The notes under the pieces were generated by a model, which worked only from the letters and a program-made list of their open reading frames with translations, was not told the origin of the DNA and made no database searches. From Variovorax sp. ZS18.2.2 (GTDB lineage: Bacteria; Pseudomonadota; Gammaproteobacteria; Burkholderiales; Burkholderiaceae_C), in contig NZ_JANLNM010000014.1 of assembly GCF_024701975.1 (NCBI RefSeq), positions 1-64,000 on the forward strand: 64,000 nt of DNA, in the 5' to 3' direction. Each line of letters begins with the position of its first letter. The first letter of the stretch is position 1. Of the stretch, positions 52,656 to 63,100 are shown piece by piece. The translations under genes were made by a program, and so were the position numbers.

Positions 52656-54442
52656 GGCTGAAAGACCCACACCCCATTGGCGTCGCGGACGAACCGTTGT
52701 GTCGCGGTGGACCCCGCACAGGCGCACGCAAGGCCGCTGAGCAGGTCGGCAGCGCGAGCCCGACAAGCTGGCGTGCTCGCGATTCCCTCCGCCACGAGTT
52801 CGTAAGCGATGATGTCGACCTTTTTCGTTTTAAGGTAGGCAACGACGTCAGCGGCGGACGTAAGAGGTGCCTGAGACAACTCAGTGAGCTTGGCGACGAC
52901 TGCAACTTCATCTGCGGCCAGAATCCAGCCCACCGTGTCCTCAATCATTGCCCCATCGTTCCAACGAATCACCGCCGCCGGTGGGATTGGAGTTGCCACC
53001 AGACGTCTCACATAGAGAAGTCCTTCTCCGTCCCCATCGACAAGGCAAGACACATTCCTGTGCAGTCTGGCCATCAGCTGATGGGTCTCAACCACCTTGG
53101 CGTCCTCGGTTGGAACGACCCCGACCTCGATGCCGAAGGGGCGGGTCATGGAGTCGATCCAGCCAGCGGTCATCATCAGCGGCTTCAAGATGCATCGAAG
53201 CAGTTGGAAGTCGGCTCTTCCTTCGGGAATGAGCAGAGATGGCTGCATCAGCGCGCCGAGCACATCGGTCCGGCTGTGTTGAAAGAATTTGCGTTGCCAG
53301 TTTTGGGCCGCAGCCGGAAGAGGCGCCTCAAGAAACGGTTCGGCGGATAAAACACCGTCGTGCTTCTTCAAGACCAGCACAGAGGTGGGGTCCGCCATGC
53401 TTGCCACCAGAGGCGAATGGGTTGTCACAAACGTCTGTGTCGAGAGCGCCTGCACACGATGGACCAGCCGCTGCTGAGCCGATGGAGGCAGATGAATTTC
53501 TGGTTCTTCCAAAGCCATCAGAAACTCGCCCCCTGCCGTTGCGCGCGCGCGCCCCAGTTCGAGCAGCAGGAGCACGCCTTGCATCGAAACCAGTCCACTG
53601 CCCTGCCTAGAGGCGGGGATGCTGATCCCATCCGCCGAAGCGAAATGGGCTGACACGGCCTCCATGACAGAGCGGCTGTCTGTCCCCGTCAGTCGAAGCT
53701 GAACTTGCGGCGCGTTTGGGAAGGAAAGGGCCAGTTCCTTGTTGAGGTTCTGAATCAATGGTTCGATGCCAGGATCGGTATCGATTGGCTGGTCCGGCGC
53801 GCGGAGACGATCGCGTTCGGCCAGCAGGGCACCAGCAGGTTGCGCAGCCGCCGCAAGGACGGCACGCTTGAACAACTCATTGCCCCACGAGAAGACTTTG
53901 TCCCAGGTGCGGCTTGCTCGAACAAGATAGAAGCTCAGCTCTTGAATGAGTTTTCCCGGTACGACTGCCGGGGTGTCCTCTGCGAAGGGGTCGACGGGGT
54001 CATCATGATCGTGAAAGTAACGGAGCATCTCCACGGCGAGTGACTCATGGTCGAACCTGGCCTGGACAGCAATCTGGCAGCACAGCTTCCAGGCTTGGTT
54101 GTCCCGAAGCGGATGTACCGTGCCGGTCATCTCGTCCAGCCATTTGACGACCGCTCTTCCCTCCCGAAACCACTGACTACTTTGTTCAGGGTCGTCGTTG
54201 GAGAAATCAGTGATGGTGGCAACGAGCTTGATGCGATCCGCCGGCAGAGGGCAGGATCCGTAAAAGTCATGCTCGGTTAGCTCTCGAACAAGTCGATCTC
54301 GCCCCAGAACAAGGGTCAGCGCTTCGATCAGTGTCGTCTTACCGGTGTTGTTGTCTCCAACAAGAACTGGGTGCTTTCCGAAGCGAACAAAGCCGTTGCG
54401 AATCCCGCGAAAATTCTCGATCTTTATCGTGGCCACTCTCAT
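52652..54442 (-). CDS. gajA: OLD-family ATPase-TOPRIM nuclease, Gabija GajA-like
   Basis: A 596-aa protein. The ABC-type ATPase has MRVATIKIENFRGI at the start, Walker A GDNNTGKTT at 29-37, and FLMALEEPEIHLPPSAQQRL as Walker B region with THSPLVASM as the switch His. The C-terminal TOPRIM nuclease has LLIPEGRADFQLLR (Glu) and CLVDGDGEGL (Asp-x-Asp). Length matches GajA (578 aa). In Gabija GajA nicks DNA when nucleotide levels fall during infection. ATG at 54442, 55 nt after the upstream gene. Confidence 0.82.
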   Translation of the reverse strand: MRVATIKIENFRGIRNGFVRFGKHPVLVGDNNTGKTTLIEALTLVLGRDRLVRELTEHDFYGSCPLPADRIKLVATITDFSNDDPEQSSQWFREGRAVVKWLDEMTGTVHPLRDNQAWKLCCQIAVQARFDHESLAVEMLRYFHDHDDPVDPFAEDTPAVVPGKLIQELSFYLVRASRTWDKVFSWGNELFKRAVLAAAAQPAGALLAERDRLRAPDQPIDTDPGIEPLIQNLNKELALSFPNAPQVQLRLTGTDSRSVMEAVSAHFASADGISIPASRQGSGLVSMQGVLLLLELGRARATAGGEFLMALEEPEIHLPPSAQQRLVHRVQALSTQTFVTTHSPLVASMADPTSVLVLKKHDGVLSAEPFLEAPLPAAAQNWQRKFFQHSRTDVLGALMQPSLLIPEGRADFQLLRCILKPLMMTAGWIDSMTRPFGIEVGVVPTEDAKVVETHQLMARLHRNVSCLVDGDGEGLLYVRRLVATPIPPAAVIRWNDGAMIEDTVGWILAADEVAVVAKLTELSQAPLTSAADVVAYLKTKKVDIIAYELVAEGIASTPACRARAADLLSGLACACAGSTATQRFVRDANGVWVFQP

Positions 54443-54497
54443 CTGATGCTCTTTTCATATGACGCCCGACGCGGGCGTACGGCGTCTTCATGACGCC

Positions 54498-56021
54498 CTA
54501 CACGGTCGCTTGCGACTTGCGTCCGGCAAGGTACCCGTCGAGCGCTTCTACCCGACGGAACGTCTTCTTGACCGCCGGCAACGTTATCGCTTTTGAATCA
54601 AGCAGCAGACCGACCTGGTCCTCCCAACGCACGACTCGCTGGGCACGAATCGCGTCCATCAGCTCGCCGTAGGCGACGTCGCCTGGAGGCAGGTTGTCAG
54701 AGCCGGGAACGTACATGTCGCACGTTTGCACTGTCTTCTTGTCCCTGCCTTCAACGTAGCCCACGCCGAACACGGCTATGAGGTGCTTGAGAAGCGTTTG
54801 CTCCTTACCGAAGAAGCCCATGCCCGTGACGTTACGAAGTCCTTCCGCGACGTCAGCACCGTGCGTCCCGCAGATGAACAGGACATCATCTGCATAGGCG
54901 CCGAGCAACTCGATGTCCGAATGCACCGGCGCCACAATCATCCGGCGATAGCCCTGTGCATAGGCCGTTTCGATGGAAGGCAGGAACGGCAGCGCTTTCA
55001 CCGGGTCCGGGACCATGAAGTCTTTGGCCGGTGTGCCGCGCTTGCGCGGCATGATGCGACAGGCCATGCCCATATCCTGCGTTACGGCGAGGAGCGAGGT
55101 GACGAGGTCGATGGCCCACCAATGGTCATCGATGACCGAAGTGCCCGCCACGAGCAGGCCTGCCTGGCGGCCGCGAAGTGCGCGCCGAAGATGAGGCAGG
55201 ACAATGGCAGGAATGGCGTCAGTAGTGGCGGTGTTCGGAACCGGGGTCGGCCAAGGCCGCGGCGGCGAGAACGGCTCCTGGCGCAGCAGTTCACCGTCTT
55301 CAGTCACGATGCCCATGAGCGCTTCGGTGCAGTCCTCGCCCTCTTCTTGACGCATGTCGACCGCCAACTGAACGTCGGCCAGCAAATCCTCTGGTGTCGG
55401 GGTGTCCATCAGGACGGCGACGCGATGACCCGAGTCGAGCGCGCGGATACAGGCCATCCGAAGCCGCGACGCGCAGTCGTCCCAAGATTGCTGGTTCAAG
55501 TGCAGCGGGCCCAGCACCAGGAGCGTTCCACTGGGAACGCGCTGCAGTCCACGGGACCACAAGCCTTGCTCGTCCAGGTCGATGCTGCCTTCCCAGTGGT
55601 CGCCCGCGCGCTCGGCGTAGACCAATGCACCATCGGAAGCTTCGCTGTAGTTGGCAAGCAGTGCGTTGATTGCATCCTGCGATGTGGCGATGTACACACC
55701 AGCCCGCGGGCCGGAAGGCCAGATTTCCGGCGGCGCCTGCGCCTCTTGTACATCCGGCGGCGCCAGCGCTTTGAGTAACGTACTTGGCGCAAGGTCCAAC
55801 TGGTAGCGACTCTTCAAACGGTATGCGAGCCGGATGGTCGACGTCGTGTTGAGTTCGGTGGCAACGACTCGGTCAGGGAACGCCATCACCTCGGGCCAAT
55901 TGCGCAGGCCAGGCAGCGCCGCGATAACGTCGAGGGATTGCGAGTGCCCGATGGGCACGTTGTGCTGCTCGAGCAACCCGCGAACGAGACCAGCCAGCAG
56001 CTTCAGCTGTGGGACATTCAT
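54498..56021 (-). CDS. Unrecognised 507-aa protein upstream of the Gabija-like pair
   Basis: A soluble 507-aa protein. The first 60 residues (LLEQHNVPIGHSQSLDVIAA, then LPGLRNWPEVMAF) match the helical N-terminal unit seen on some glyoxalase-superfamily and plasmid proteins. The middle (300-430) has alternating strands and helices (AGLLVAGTSVIDDHWWAIDL, MIVAPVHSDIELLGAYADDV, LFICGTHGADVAEGLRN), a Rossmann-like or P-loop-like layout without a clear Walker A. ATG at 56021 with GAGGAG upstream. Same strand and 55 nt before gajA, so it may be a third component of that system. Confidence 0.65.
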   Translation of the reverse strand: MNVPQLKLLAGLVRGLLEQHNVPIGHSQSLDVIAALPGLRNWPEVMAFPDRVVATELNTTSTIRLAYRLKSRYQLDLAPSTLLKALAPPDVQEAQAPPEIWPSGPRAGVYIATSQDAINALLANYSEASDGALVYAERAGDHWEGSIDLDEQGLWSRGLQRVPSGTLLVLGPLHLNQQSWDDCASRLRMACIRALDSGHRVAVLMDTPTPEDLLADVQLAVDMRQEEGEDCTEALMGIVTEDGELLRQEPFSPPRPWPTPVPNTATTDAIPAIVLPHLRRALRGRQAGLLVAGTSVIDDHWWAIDLVTSLLAVTQDMGMACRIMPRKRGTPAKDFMVPDPVKALPFLPSIETAYAQGYRRMIVAPVHSDIELLGAYADDVLFICGTHGADVAEGLRNVTGMGFFGKEQTLLKHLIAVFGVGYVEGRDKKTVQTCDMYVPGSDNLPPGDVAYGELMDAIRAQRVVRWEDQVGLLLDSKAITLPAVKKTFRRVEALDGYLAGRKSQATV

Positions 56022-56492
56022 GTTTCACTCCTCGGGCGGTCTCTAGCCGGTGCACGCGTTGCGGGCCGCCCGATGGAAAACACAAATGGGGGGAGGCTCG
56101 GTACTTCAATCCGTCTTCGTCGTACCCCGGAGGGCGCGTGCGGCAGGCGACGGCAACCAAGCCAAAAGATAACACGTAGACGCCACCTGCGGCTAGAGAT
56201 CGTCAGCCCGTGTACTGCGCAGGTCTCAACTGCGACCATCCCCTGTTCTAGCGCCGGACTTCACCCATGGGGCCATGATCCTTGCGATCATGGGCCGACA
56301 ACTTCGGCGCGGCGGCCTTCGCTGATCGAGCGACACCGAGACGTCGTCGCTTTCGAAGATGGTCCGACTCCGGCGTCCCGCCGGCGCGGTCCGACTTTTC
56401 CGTGATTGCAGACAGGATGCATCCGAGCACGCTTTACAGCAAGTCCTGGAGGATCGCGCGTCGCCAATCTAGAACGTGGCCGACGACACGGG
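56022..56492. other. Gap with no supported gene
   Basis: This 471-base stretch between the 507-aa gene and the nuclease-like gene holds only short frames without ribosome sites. It is expected to contain the promoter of the 507-aa gene and Gabija-like pair, but no clear -35/-10 pair or terminator hairpin was seen. Confidence 0.5.
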
Positions 56493-57536
56493 CTAACCCC
56501 GAATCAACGGCTCGTAGTTTGGCTCGATTTGGAACAGCCAAAGACGGAGAACCTCACCGCGGTACGCGTCGTCAAAGCCAGGCGCCAATTCGGCAGGTTC
56601 GAGTTGTGGAGTAAGCCTCACAACTTCATCGTCAGTGGTGGTCAGCCACTTGTAGTAGCTGGAAATCATCCCAGCGAGCGTACCCAGGCTCTCAAACGCT
56701 TGATCGGGCGACTTGTCGCCGGCCTGCCTTGCCGCAATCTCAACGTATGCAACTCTTTCGCCATTCATCGTCGCGATGGGCATCTCGTCCTCCCAGGCGG
56801 AATGGAACATGAGGTAGAACGCGATCTGTTGCTCCCGCTCGTTCAAGATTTCTTTGTTCTCGATATAGAAACTTAGAGCACTGATCGTGAAGCTTGCTTG
56901 ATTGTTTTTTTGTATTGAGCTGGGGCGATCGGAGGCTGCATGTATTCGGCAGACCAAAGGAGGGATGGTCGCCACCATCCGGTCGCCAAAATCACCGGCG
57001 ATGCTCCTCTGATACGCATCAACGAAGCGCAGGATGATTGTTCCGTTTTTGGTTTCAAAATCTTCGACCTTATTGATGGTCCACGTTCTCAGGTCGTTCC
57101 AATAGACGGCAATCAACAGAGGATGCCCTTTGAGTTTGGCGTAGTGCTTGAGCCTGGACAAGTAGGCGTTGCCGAAGGTGACGGGTGTGTGGATCGTCTT
57201 GGGCTCAGTGTTCTTAACCTCAACGAAGAATCTTTGACCGGTCTTGAGCGACACGAAGTAATCCGGCGCCTGCACTTCAATTCCGGCATACAAGGGGGCA
57301 GATACATCTTCCGCGGTAATCAAGTCTGCCTTTCCAAGCGACGCGACCACATACTCAAACATGCGTTCAGCCCTTCGGGCATACATCAATGAACGGTTCT
57401 CTCTGGCTAGTTTCGTGGCCACTTCGAATGAGAATTTCTCGCTCAACCGATCCAACGGCAGATTGAACTCTCGCCCCACTTGGTCAGCCAAGTCCACCGC
57501 GCCAAACCTGGACGGTTGCCGTTTCACACGCTTCAT
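56493..57536 (-). CDS. PD-(D/E)XK nuclease-like protein
   Basis: A 347-aa protein. Around residues 86-107 it has APDYFVSLKTGQRFFVEVKN, that is Asp followed by Glu-x-Lys with spacing typical of the PD-(D/E)XK nuclease fold, with an earlier helix (RRAERMFEYVVASLGKADLI) and strands LLIAVYWNDLRTW and EDFETKNGTIIL after it. The C-terminal 150 residues are unrecognised. ATG at 57536 chosen; a GTG six codons upstream is possible. It resembles stand-alone restriction-like proteins of defence islands. Same strand as the Gabija-like genes. Confidence 0.65.
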   Translation of the reverse strand: MKRVKRQPSRFGAVDLADQVGREFNLPLDRLSEKFSFEVATKLARENRSLMYARRAERMFEYVVASLGKADLITAEDVSAPLYAGIEVQAPDYFVSLKTGQRFFVEVKNTEPKTIHTPVTFGNAYLSRLKHYAKLKGHPLLIAVYWNDLRTWTINKVEDFETKNGTIILRFVDAYQRSIAGDFGDRMVATIPPLVCRIHAASDRPSSIQKNNQASFTISALSFYIENKEILNEREQQIAFYLMFHSAWEDEMPIATMNGERVAYVEIAARQAGDKSPDQAFESLGTLAGMISSYYKWLTTTDDEVVRLTPQLEPAELAPGFDDAYRGEVLRLWLFQIEPNYEPLIRG

Positions 57537-57612
57537 TTCAGGCTCTTTCTGCACAAAGGCGATCCCGTTCTCATTTGCACCCTCAATGACTGAGCTTGCA
57601 TCGGCGGAGGCA

Positions 57613-58098
57613 TCACGTCCGCATGCATGCGCTAGGCCCGAGCGGGCCTGCTTGCGGTCGCCGCCGAATGAGCGCCAAGTTGGCCGTCATCATGGCCGCA
57701 ACCAGCGTGACCAGCCACGAGAAGTACACCCATAACAAGAACACGGGGAGCGCCGCGAACGCTCCATACAGCGCCTTGCACGCCGGCAACTTGACGAGGT
57801 AGGTGGTGAAGCCGCGCTTGCCGAGTTCGAAAGCCACGCTGGCGATCAAGCCACCCGCGAAGGCGTCACGCAGCCGTATCTTGGTGTTCGGAACGAGGCA
57901 GAACATGCTCGTCAGAACAGTGACACCGAGCAGGAGCGGACCGAGATCGAGGACGAATGCGAGCGAGTGTGGCAGCGTGCCGATTAGGTCCATAGAAATG
58001 GCTGACTGCTCTTGAACAACTTGCAGGAATCCCACGAAGGTGAAGTTGATCCTATACTCACGACGCCTTGGCAATATGCACAGATTATCAACAATCAA
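57613..58098 (-). pseudogene. YihY/BrkB-family membrane protein, C-terminal fragment
   Basis: From about residue 37 the frame matches the last 120 residues of YihY/BrkB-type proteins: LGPLLLGVTVLTSMFCLVPN, LRDAFAGGLIASVAFELGKR, LYGAFAALPVFLLWVYFSW, each with membrane segments. The first 150 residues expected in a full protein are missing and the opening codons of the frame are not family-like. The break lies near 58000. Confidence 0.75.
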
Positions 58099-58200
58099 TT
58101 AACATGTTATTCACAGCAAAATTCGCAGACTGACGCGCCCCTCACGGGGCTTGCCTTTCCGACTACTTTGAACATTCAAAACAACACTGAAGGTTCCCCG
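58010..58200. other. AT-rich junction between two gene fragments
   Basis: About 150 of these bases are clearly AT-richer than their surroundings (for example CAACAATCAATTAACATG and TTTGAACATTCAAAACAACA). To the left is the broken yihY, to the right the broken comM, both cut at their 5' ends. It reads as the scar or end of an inserted element. No clean inverted repeats or target duplication could be paired within the window. Confidence 0.5.
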
Positions 58201-58202
58201 TC

Positions 58203-58794
58203 CGAGTTCGCGCGCTCCGCATTGGAAGCGCTGCGCGAGCCGCTGGAGACCGGCACGATCACGATCGTCCGTGCTGCGCGTCGCGCCGAATTCCCCGCAC
58301 GCTTCCAGTTGATCGCGGCGATGAACCCCTGCCCTTGCGGCTACCTCGGTTCGTCGCTGAAGTCCTGCCGCTGCACGCCGGACCAGGTCTCGCGCTACCA
58401 GAGCAAGCTCAGCGGGCCGCTGCTGGACCGCATCGACCTGCACATCGAAGTGCCTGCGGTGTCGGCGCAGCAGCTGCTCAATTCACCCCCGGGCGAATCG
58501 ACCGAGAGCATCCGCAGCCGCGTGGTGGCGGCACGCGAACGCGCCATGCAGCGCCAGGGCCACGCCAACCAGAACCTGCAGGGCAGCGCGATCGACAAGC
58601 ATGCGGAGCTGGATGCCACGGCGCTGAAGTTCATCTACAACGCGGCCGCCAAGCTCGGCTGGTCGGCGCGCAGCACGCACCGCGCGCTGAAGGTGGCGCG
58701 CACGATTGCCGACTTGGCTTCGTCGGAGACGGTGCAGGTCGTGCATGTGGCAGAGGCGGTGCAATACCGCAGGGGGTTGCATGGCGTGGCGTGA
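58203..58794 (+). pseudogene. comM: ComM/YifB Mg-chelatase-like ATPase, C-terminal fragment
   Basis: From EFARSALEALREPLETG the product matches the C-terminal 40 percent of ComM: FQLIAAMNPCPCGYLGSS, CRCTPDQVSRYQSKLSGPLL, DRIDLHIEVPAVS, and the end with SARSTHRALKVARTIADL. Walker A and the N-terminal Lon-like part are missing; full ComM is about 500 aa. The frame runs upstream without family similarity. ComM is a known integration site for genomic islands in other bacteria, so this half may mark one edge of an island. Confidence 0.8.
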
Positions 58795-58804
58795 ACCCAC
58801 CGGA

Positions 58805-59992
58805 CTACAGCAAGCCGCGCGCCCCCAGATTCCGCATCAACGCGCTCAAACCGAACGTCCACCTCGGCGCCTTGTCCGAATGCACGACGCGGTTGAACAA
58901 CGCGCCCAGTTCCGGCGCACCGACGCGCACGTGGTCGCCCACGACGTGGGTAAATCCTTGCCCAGGGCCGTGACGGTCTTGCGTCGGCGCAAACATGGTG
59001 CCGAGAAACAGCATGAAGCCATCGGGATAGTCATGGTGAATACCAACAGCCTGCGACACGATGTCCAGCGGATCTCGGCTGATCTTCGTGAGCGAGCTCG
59101 AGCCTTCGAGCACGAAGCCTTCGGGCCCGGTCACTTCCAACGCCACGGTGATGCGCCGCACATCGGCAATTCCGAAGTGATCGTCGAAGAGGCGGATGAA
59201 CGGACCGATCGCGCACGAGGCGTTGTTGTCCTTCGCCTTGCCGAGCAGCAGGGCGCTGCGGCCTTCGAAGTCGCGCAGGTTGACGTCGTTGCCGAGCGCG
59301 GCGCCCAGCGTTTCGCCGCGGCTGTTCACGGCGAGCACGACTTCGGGCTCGGGGTTGTTCCAGACCGAGCCCGAGTGGATGCCCACGTCGGCGCCGGTGC
59401 CCACAGCGGCGAGCACCGGGGCCTTGGTGAAGATCTCGGCATCGGGGCCGATGCCGACTTCGAGGTACTGCGACCACACGCCCTGTGCGATCAGCACCTC
59501 CTTGACGCGCGCGGCCTCGGGCGAGCCGGGCACGATGTCCGCGAGGTTGTCGCCGAGCACCTTGCCGATGGCCGCGCGCGTGGCCTCGGCTTTCGACGCA
59601 TCGCCGCGGGCCTGCTCCTCGATCACGCGTTCGAGCAGGCTCGCCACGAAGGTCACGCCGCTGGCCTTGATGACCTGCAGGTCGCACGGCGCGAGCAGCC
59701 AGGGCCTGGCGTTGTCACGCGCGGTCTCGTCGCTGTTGGCGAGCACGGCATCGAGCGCGGCGATGCGCGGCGCCTTGCCGCTCTTCAGCGCTTCGCGCAC
59801 GGCGGCGGATGGCGAGCCCTTGGCTTCGAGCAGGTCGCTCATGGTCGGCGCGAGCTTCGAGAGGTCATGCAGGCCGCCTTCGTGCACGGCCACCAGCACC
59901 GGGCCCACATCGGGTTGCCAGATGCGGCCGACCAGGGTGGCGCGTTCGGCGTCGCTGGGGAGGCTGGTCGAGGGCGAGAGGTTCAGGGCCAT
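58805..59992 (-). CDS. Fumarylacetoacetate hydrolase-family protein
   Basis: A 395-aa enzyme. The FAH fold is visible through IHSGSVWNNPEPEVVLAVNS near residues 205-224 (metal ligands Glu-x-Glu), GNDVNLRDFEGRS, and a later GFMLFLGTMFAP. It is longer than simple FAH proteins owing to an N-terminal 150-residue part (ASLLERVIEEQARGDASKA). Probably acts on a sugar-acid or keto-acid intermediate. The nearby molybdenum hydroxylase may be in the same catabolic set. Convergent with the comM fragment. Confidence 0.85.
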   Translation of the reverse strand: MALNLSPSTSLPSDAERATLVGRIWQPDVGPVLVAVHEGGLHDLSKLAPTMSDLLEAKGSPSAAVREALKSGKAPRIAALDAVLANSDETARDNARPWLLAPCDLQVIKASGVTFVASLLERVIEEQARGDASKAEATRAAIGKVLGDNLADIVPGSPEAARVKEVLIAQGVWSQYLEVGIGPDAEIFTKAPVLAAVGTGADVGIHSGSVWNNPEPEVVLAVNSRGETLGAALGNDVNLRDFEGRSALLLGKAKDNNASCAIGPFIRLFDDHFGIADVRRITVALEVTGPEGFVLEGSSSLTKISRDPLDIVSQAVGIHHDYPDGFMLFLGTMFAPTQDRHGPGQGFTHVVGDHVRVGAPELGALFNRVVHSDKAPRWTFGLSALMRNLGARGLL

Positions 59993-60111
59993 GGTGCTGT
60001 GTGTCTCCGTTGATGGTGTTCAGTGCAGCGCGCGAGCGAACGATGGGGCCGATGCGCGACGCCGCATCGTAGCGTCGGCGGTGCGCTCGCGGGCGCACCG
60101 GGGCACTCCGC

Positions 60112-63100
60112 TCAGTGCCCCGCGCCGTGCGCCTTGGCGGCGCGTGCGCGCGCCACCTGCCCTGGCAGATCGGTCCACGCGGGCTCCTGCGGCGCGAAGC
60201 GCGCGCGCATGTAGCCGGCCAGCTCGGCGATCTGCCGGTCGTCGAGCGCTTCACGAAACGCGGGCATGAAGCCGATGTCGCGGTTCGCGGGCTCGCGCAC
60301 GCCGTCGAGGATGGTGCGCAGCAGGTTGTCGGGCCGCGCGCTCGTGAGGCTGCTGTTGAGCGCGAGCGGCGTGTTCACGCCCAGCAGCGTGGGGCCGTTG
60401 CCGTCGTGGTGGCATGAGGCGCAGGCGCTGTCGAACATGCGCTGCGCGGGGCCGAGCAGCTGGCCTTGCGTGCGGGCTGCGTTGTCGATGGCTTGTTGCG
60501 CGAGGGCTTGTGGCTCCGCTGCCGGCACGGGGTTAAACGAGCCGAGATAGACGGCCATCGCGCGCACGTCGGCATCGGGCACCTGGCCGAGTTCGCGCAC
60601 CACCTCGGCCATCGGGCCGCCGGCGATGCCGTGGCGTTGCGTGTGGCCGTTGCGCAGGTACCGGTAAAGCTCATCGGCGTCCCACGGCACGGCGGACTTC
60701 GACAGGTGCGTGAGCGCAGGTGCCTCCCAGCCATCGACCATCGCGCCCGAGAGGAATGCACTGCCGCCCTGCTCCGCTCCGAGCGCATTGCGCGGCGTGT
60801 GGCAGGCGCCGCAGTGGCCGAGGCCGTTGACGAGGTAGGCGCCGCGGTTCCATTCGGCGCTTTGCGTGGCGACGGGCTGCAGGGGCGCGGGGTCGTGGAA
60901 GAGCGCGTTCCATCCGGCCATGAGCGGCCGCATGCTGAACGGGAACTTGAGCTCGGACTTCGGCGTTTCCGCACGCACCGCTGGCATCGACATGAAGTAC
61001 GCATAGAGCGCCTGCAGGTCGTCGTCGCTGGTCTTGGCGAACGCGGTGTAGGGGAACGCCGGATACAGGTGATGCCCGTCGCGCGAGACGCCTTCGCGCA
61101 TCGCGCGCTGGAACGCGCTGAACGACCAGCGGCCCAGGCCCGTGTCGGCATCGGGCGTGAGGTTGGTGGTGTAGAGCGTGCCGAAGGGCGTGTCCATCGC
61201 GCGGCCACCTGCGTTGGCCGCGCCGCCGGGTGCGGTGTGGCAGACCGCACAATCGCCGAGCGCGGCGAGCACGCGGCCGCGCTCGATGGTGGACTCGCTG
61301 TAGACCGGTGCGGTGAGCGAGACGGGCGCGATGACGGAGCGCCAGCCGAGCAGGCCGGCGACGACGCCGATGCCGCCGATGAAGAGCGCGGCGCCGGTGG
61401 CCCACACACCTTTGCGTCGAGGCCAGATGGCTTCTGTATTGCTCCTTCCCCCTCTGGGGGAAGGTTGGGATGGGGGCACGGCAGCGTCACCACTCGAGCG
61501 CCGCAGGGCCCCCCCCCCGCCCCGCCCCCCGGGGGGGGGGGGGCAACCCCCCGGGGAGTGCAGCCCCCCCCCGGGCCGCGGGGAGCGGGGCGCCCCGGGC
61601 GCCGCCCCCCCCCCGGCAGCGTCACCACTCGAGCGCCGCATGCCCCCACCCCCGCCCTCCCCCAGAGGGGGAGGGAGCAAACCCCGGTTCAGTTCAGCCA
61701 GCACCGTCTCCGGCGTGAACGGCGGCGCCCTGAACCGCACCCCTGTCGCATCGAAGATCGCATTCGCAATCGCCGCCGTCCCCGGCACCGACGACGATTC
61801 GCCCGCACCCAGCGACGGCTCGCCCGGCCGCGGCATGTGCATCACCTCGATCACCGGCACGTCGCGGAAATTGATGATCGGGTAGCTGCCCCACTCGCGG
61901 CTCGCGACCACACCGGTCGGCAGCACGCCCGGCAACTGCGCGCCGCCCGAAGGCGAGCCCTGCTGCGGCGCGAACTTCACCTCTTCCATCAGCGCGCGGC
62001 TCGTGGTCTGGATCACGTTGCCATGCACCTGGTGCTCGACGCCCGCGGGGTTGACCATCAGCCCCGCGTCGTGCCCCACCACCACGCGGCGCACATGCAC
62101 CTCGCCGGTCTTGCGGTTGACCTCGACGTCGGCCACCCACGCGGCCCACGCGGCGCCGAAGCCCGGCCACTTGCTGTGGATGTAGCGTGCGTACGCGAAG
62201 CCCTGGCCGAAGAGGATGTCGCCGCCTTCGCCGAGCCCGCCGTCCGCGTTCTCCTGCGGACCGGTGCGCATGCGCCAGCCGGCCTTCTGTGCGGTGGCCT
62301 GAACCAGCTCGACCGCGCGCGGATCGTCCAGGTGGCGCAAGCGGAACTGCACCGGATCGACCCCCGCTGCCGTCGCCAGCTCGTCGATGTACGACTCGTG
62401 CGCAAACGAACTCGGCAGCGCCGACACGCCGCGCAGCCACGAGGCGCGGACGATCGGCGCCATGTCGTTGACCTTCACGCGCAAGTTGTCGTAGCTGTAC
62501 GGCGGGCGCGCGGTGCGGTCGCCCATCTCGTAGGCCTGCGCGACCGGCTCGATGGTGCGCGTGAGCAGCAGCGCGAGCGTGGGGGCGCCGTTCGATGGGT
62601 AGGAGGTCTCGAAGTCGTAGGCGGCGATGCGGCCGTCGGCCATCAATCCGCCATCGACCTCCATCAGCTGCGCCGCGCCCTTGGGCTCCCACGCATGCTC
62701 TTGCTCGCGCGTGAGCTGCACGCGCACCGGCATGCCGACGGCGCGTGCGAGCAATGCGGCATCGGCGGCCACGTCGTCGGCGCCATTGCGGCCGTAGCAG
62801 CCCGCGGCTTCCATGCGGACCACGTCGACCTGCACGTCGTCCACGCCCATGAGCTTGGCCAGATCGGCGCGCAGCACATGCGGGTTCTGCGAGCCCGCCC
62901 ACACACGCAACTGCATGCCGCTTCCGTCGGCCGGCTGCCAGTCGGCGAGCGCGCACGAGGGGCCGATGGAAGCATGCATCTGGTACGGCCAGACGTAGGT
63001 GCGCTGCATCGGCTGCGCCGCGGACGCCATGGCGCCATCGACATCGCCTTCGTCGACCAGCAAACGCTGCGTCAAAGGGTTGTCGCGCAAGGCCTGCGCG

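Noticed and set aside
38773-58127. Shared GCAAAATTCGCA at 38773-38784 and 58116-58127 as possible transposon ends
   Set aside because: A 12-base match is expected many times by chance in 64 kb, both copies are in the same orientation, and no longer repeat or target duplication extends it.
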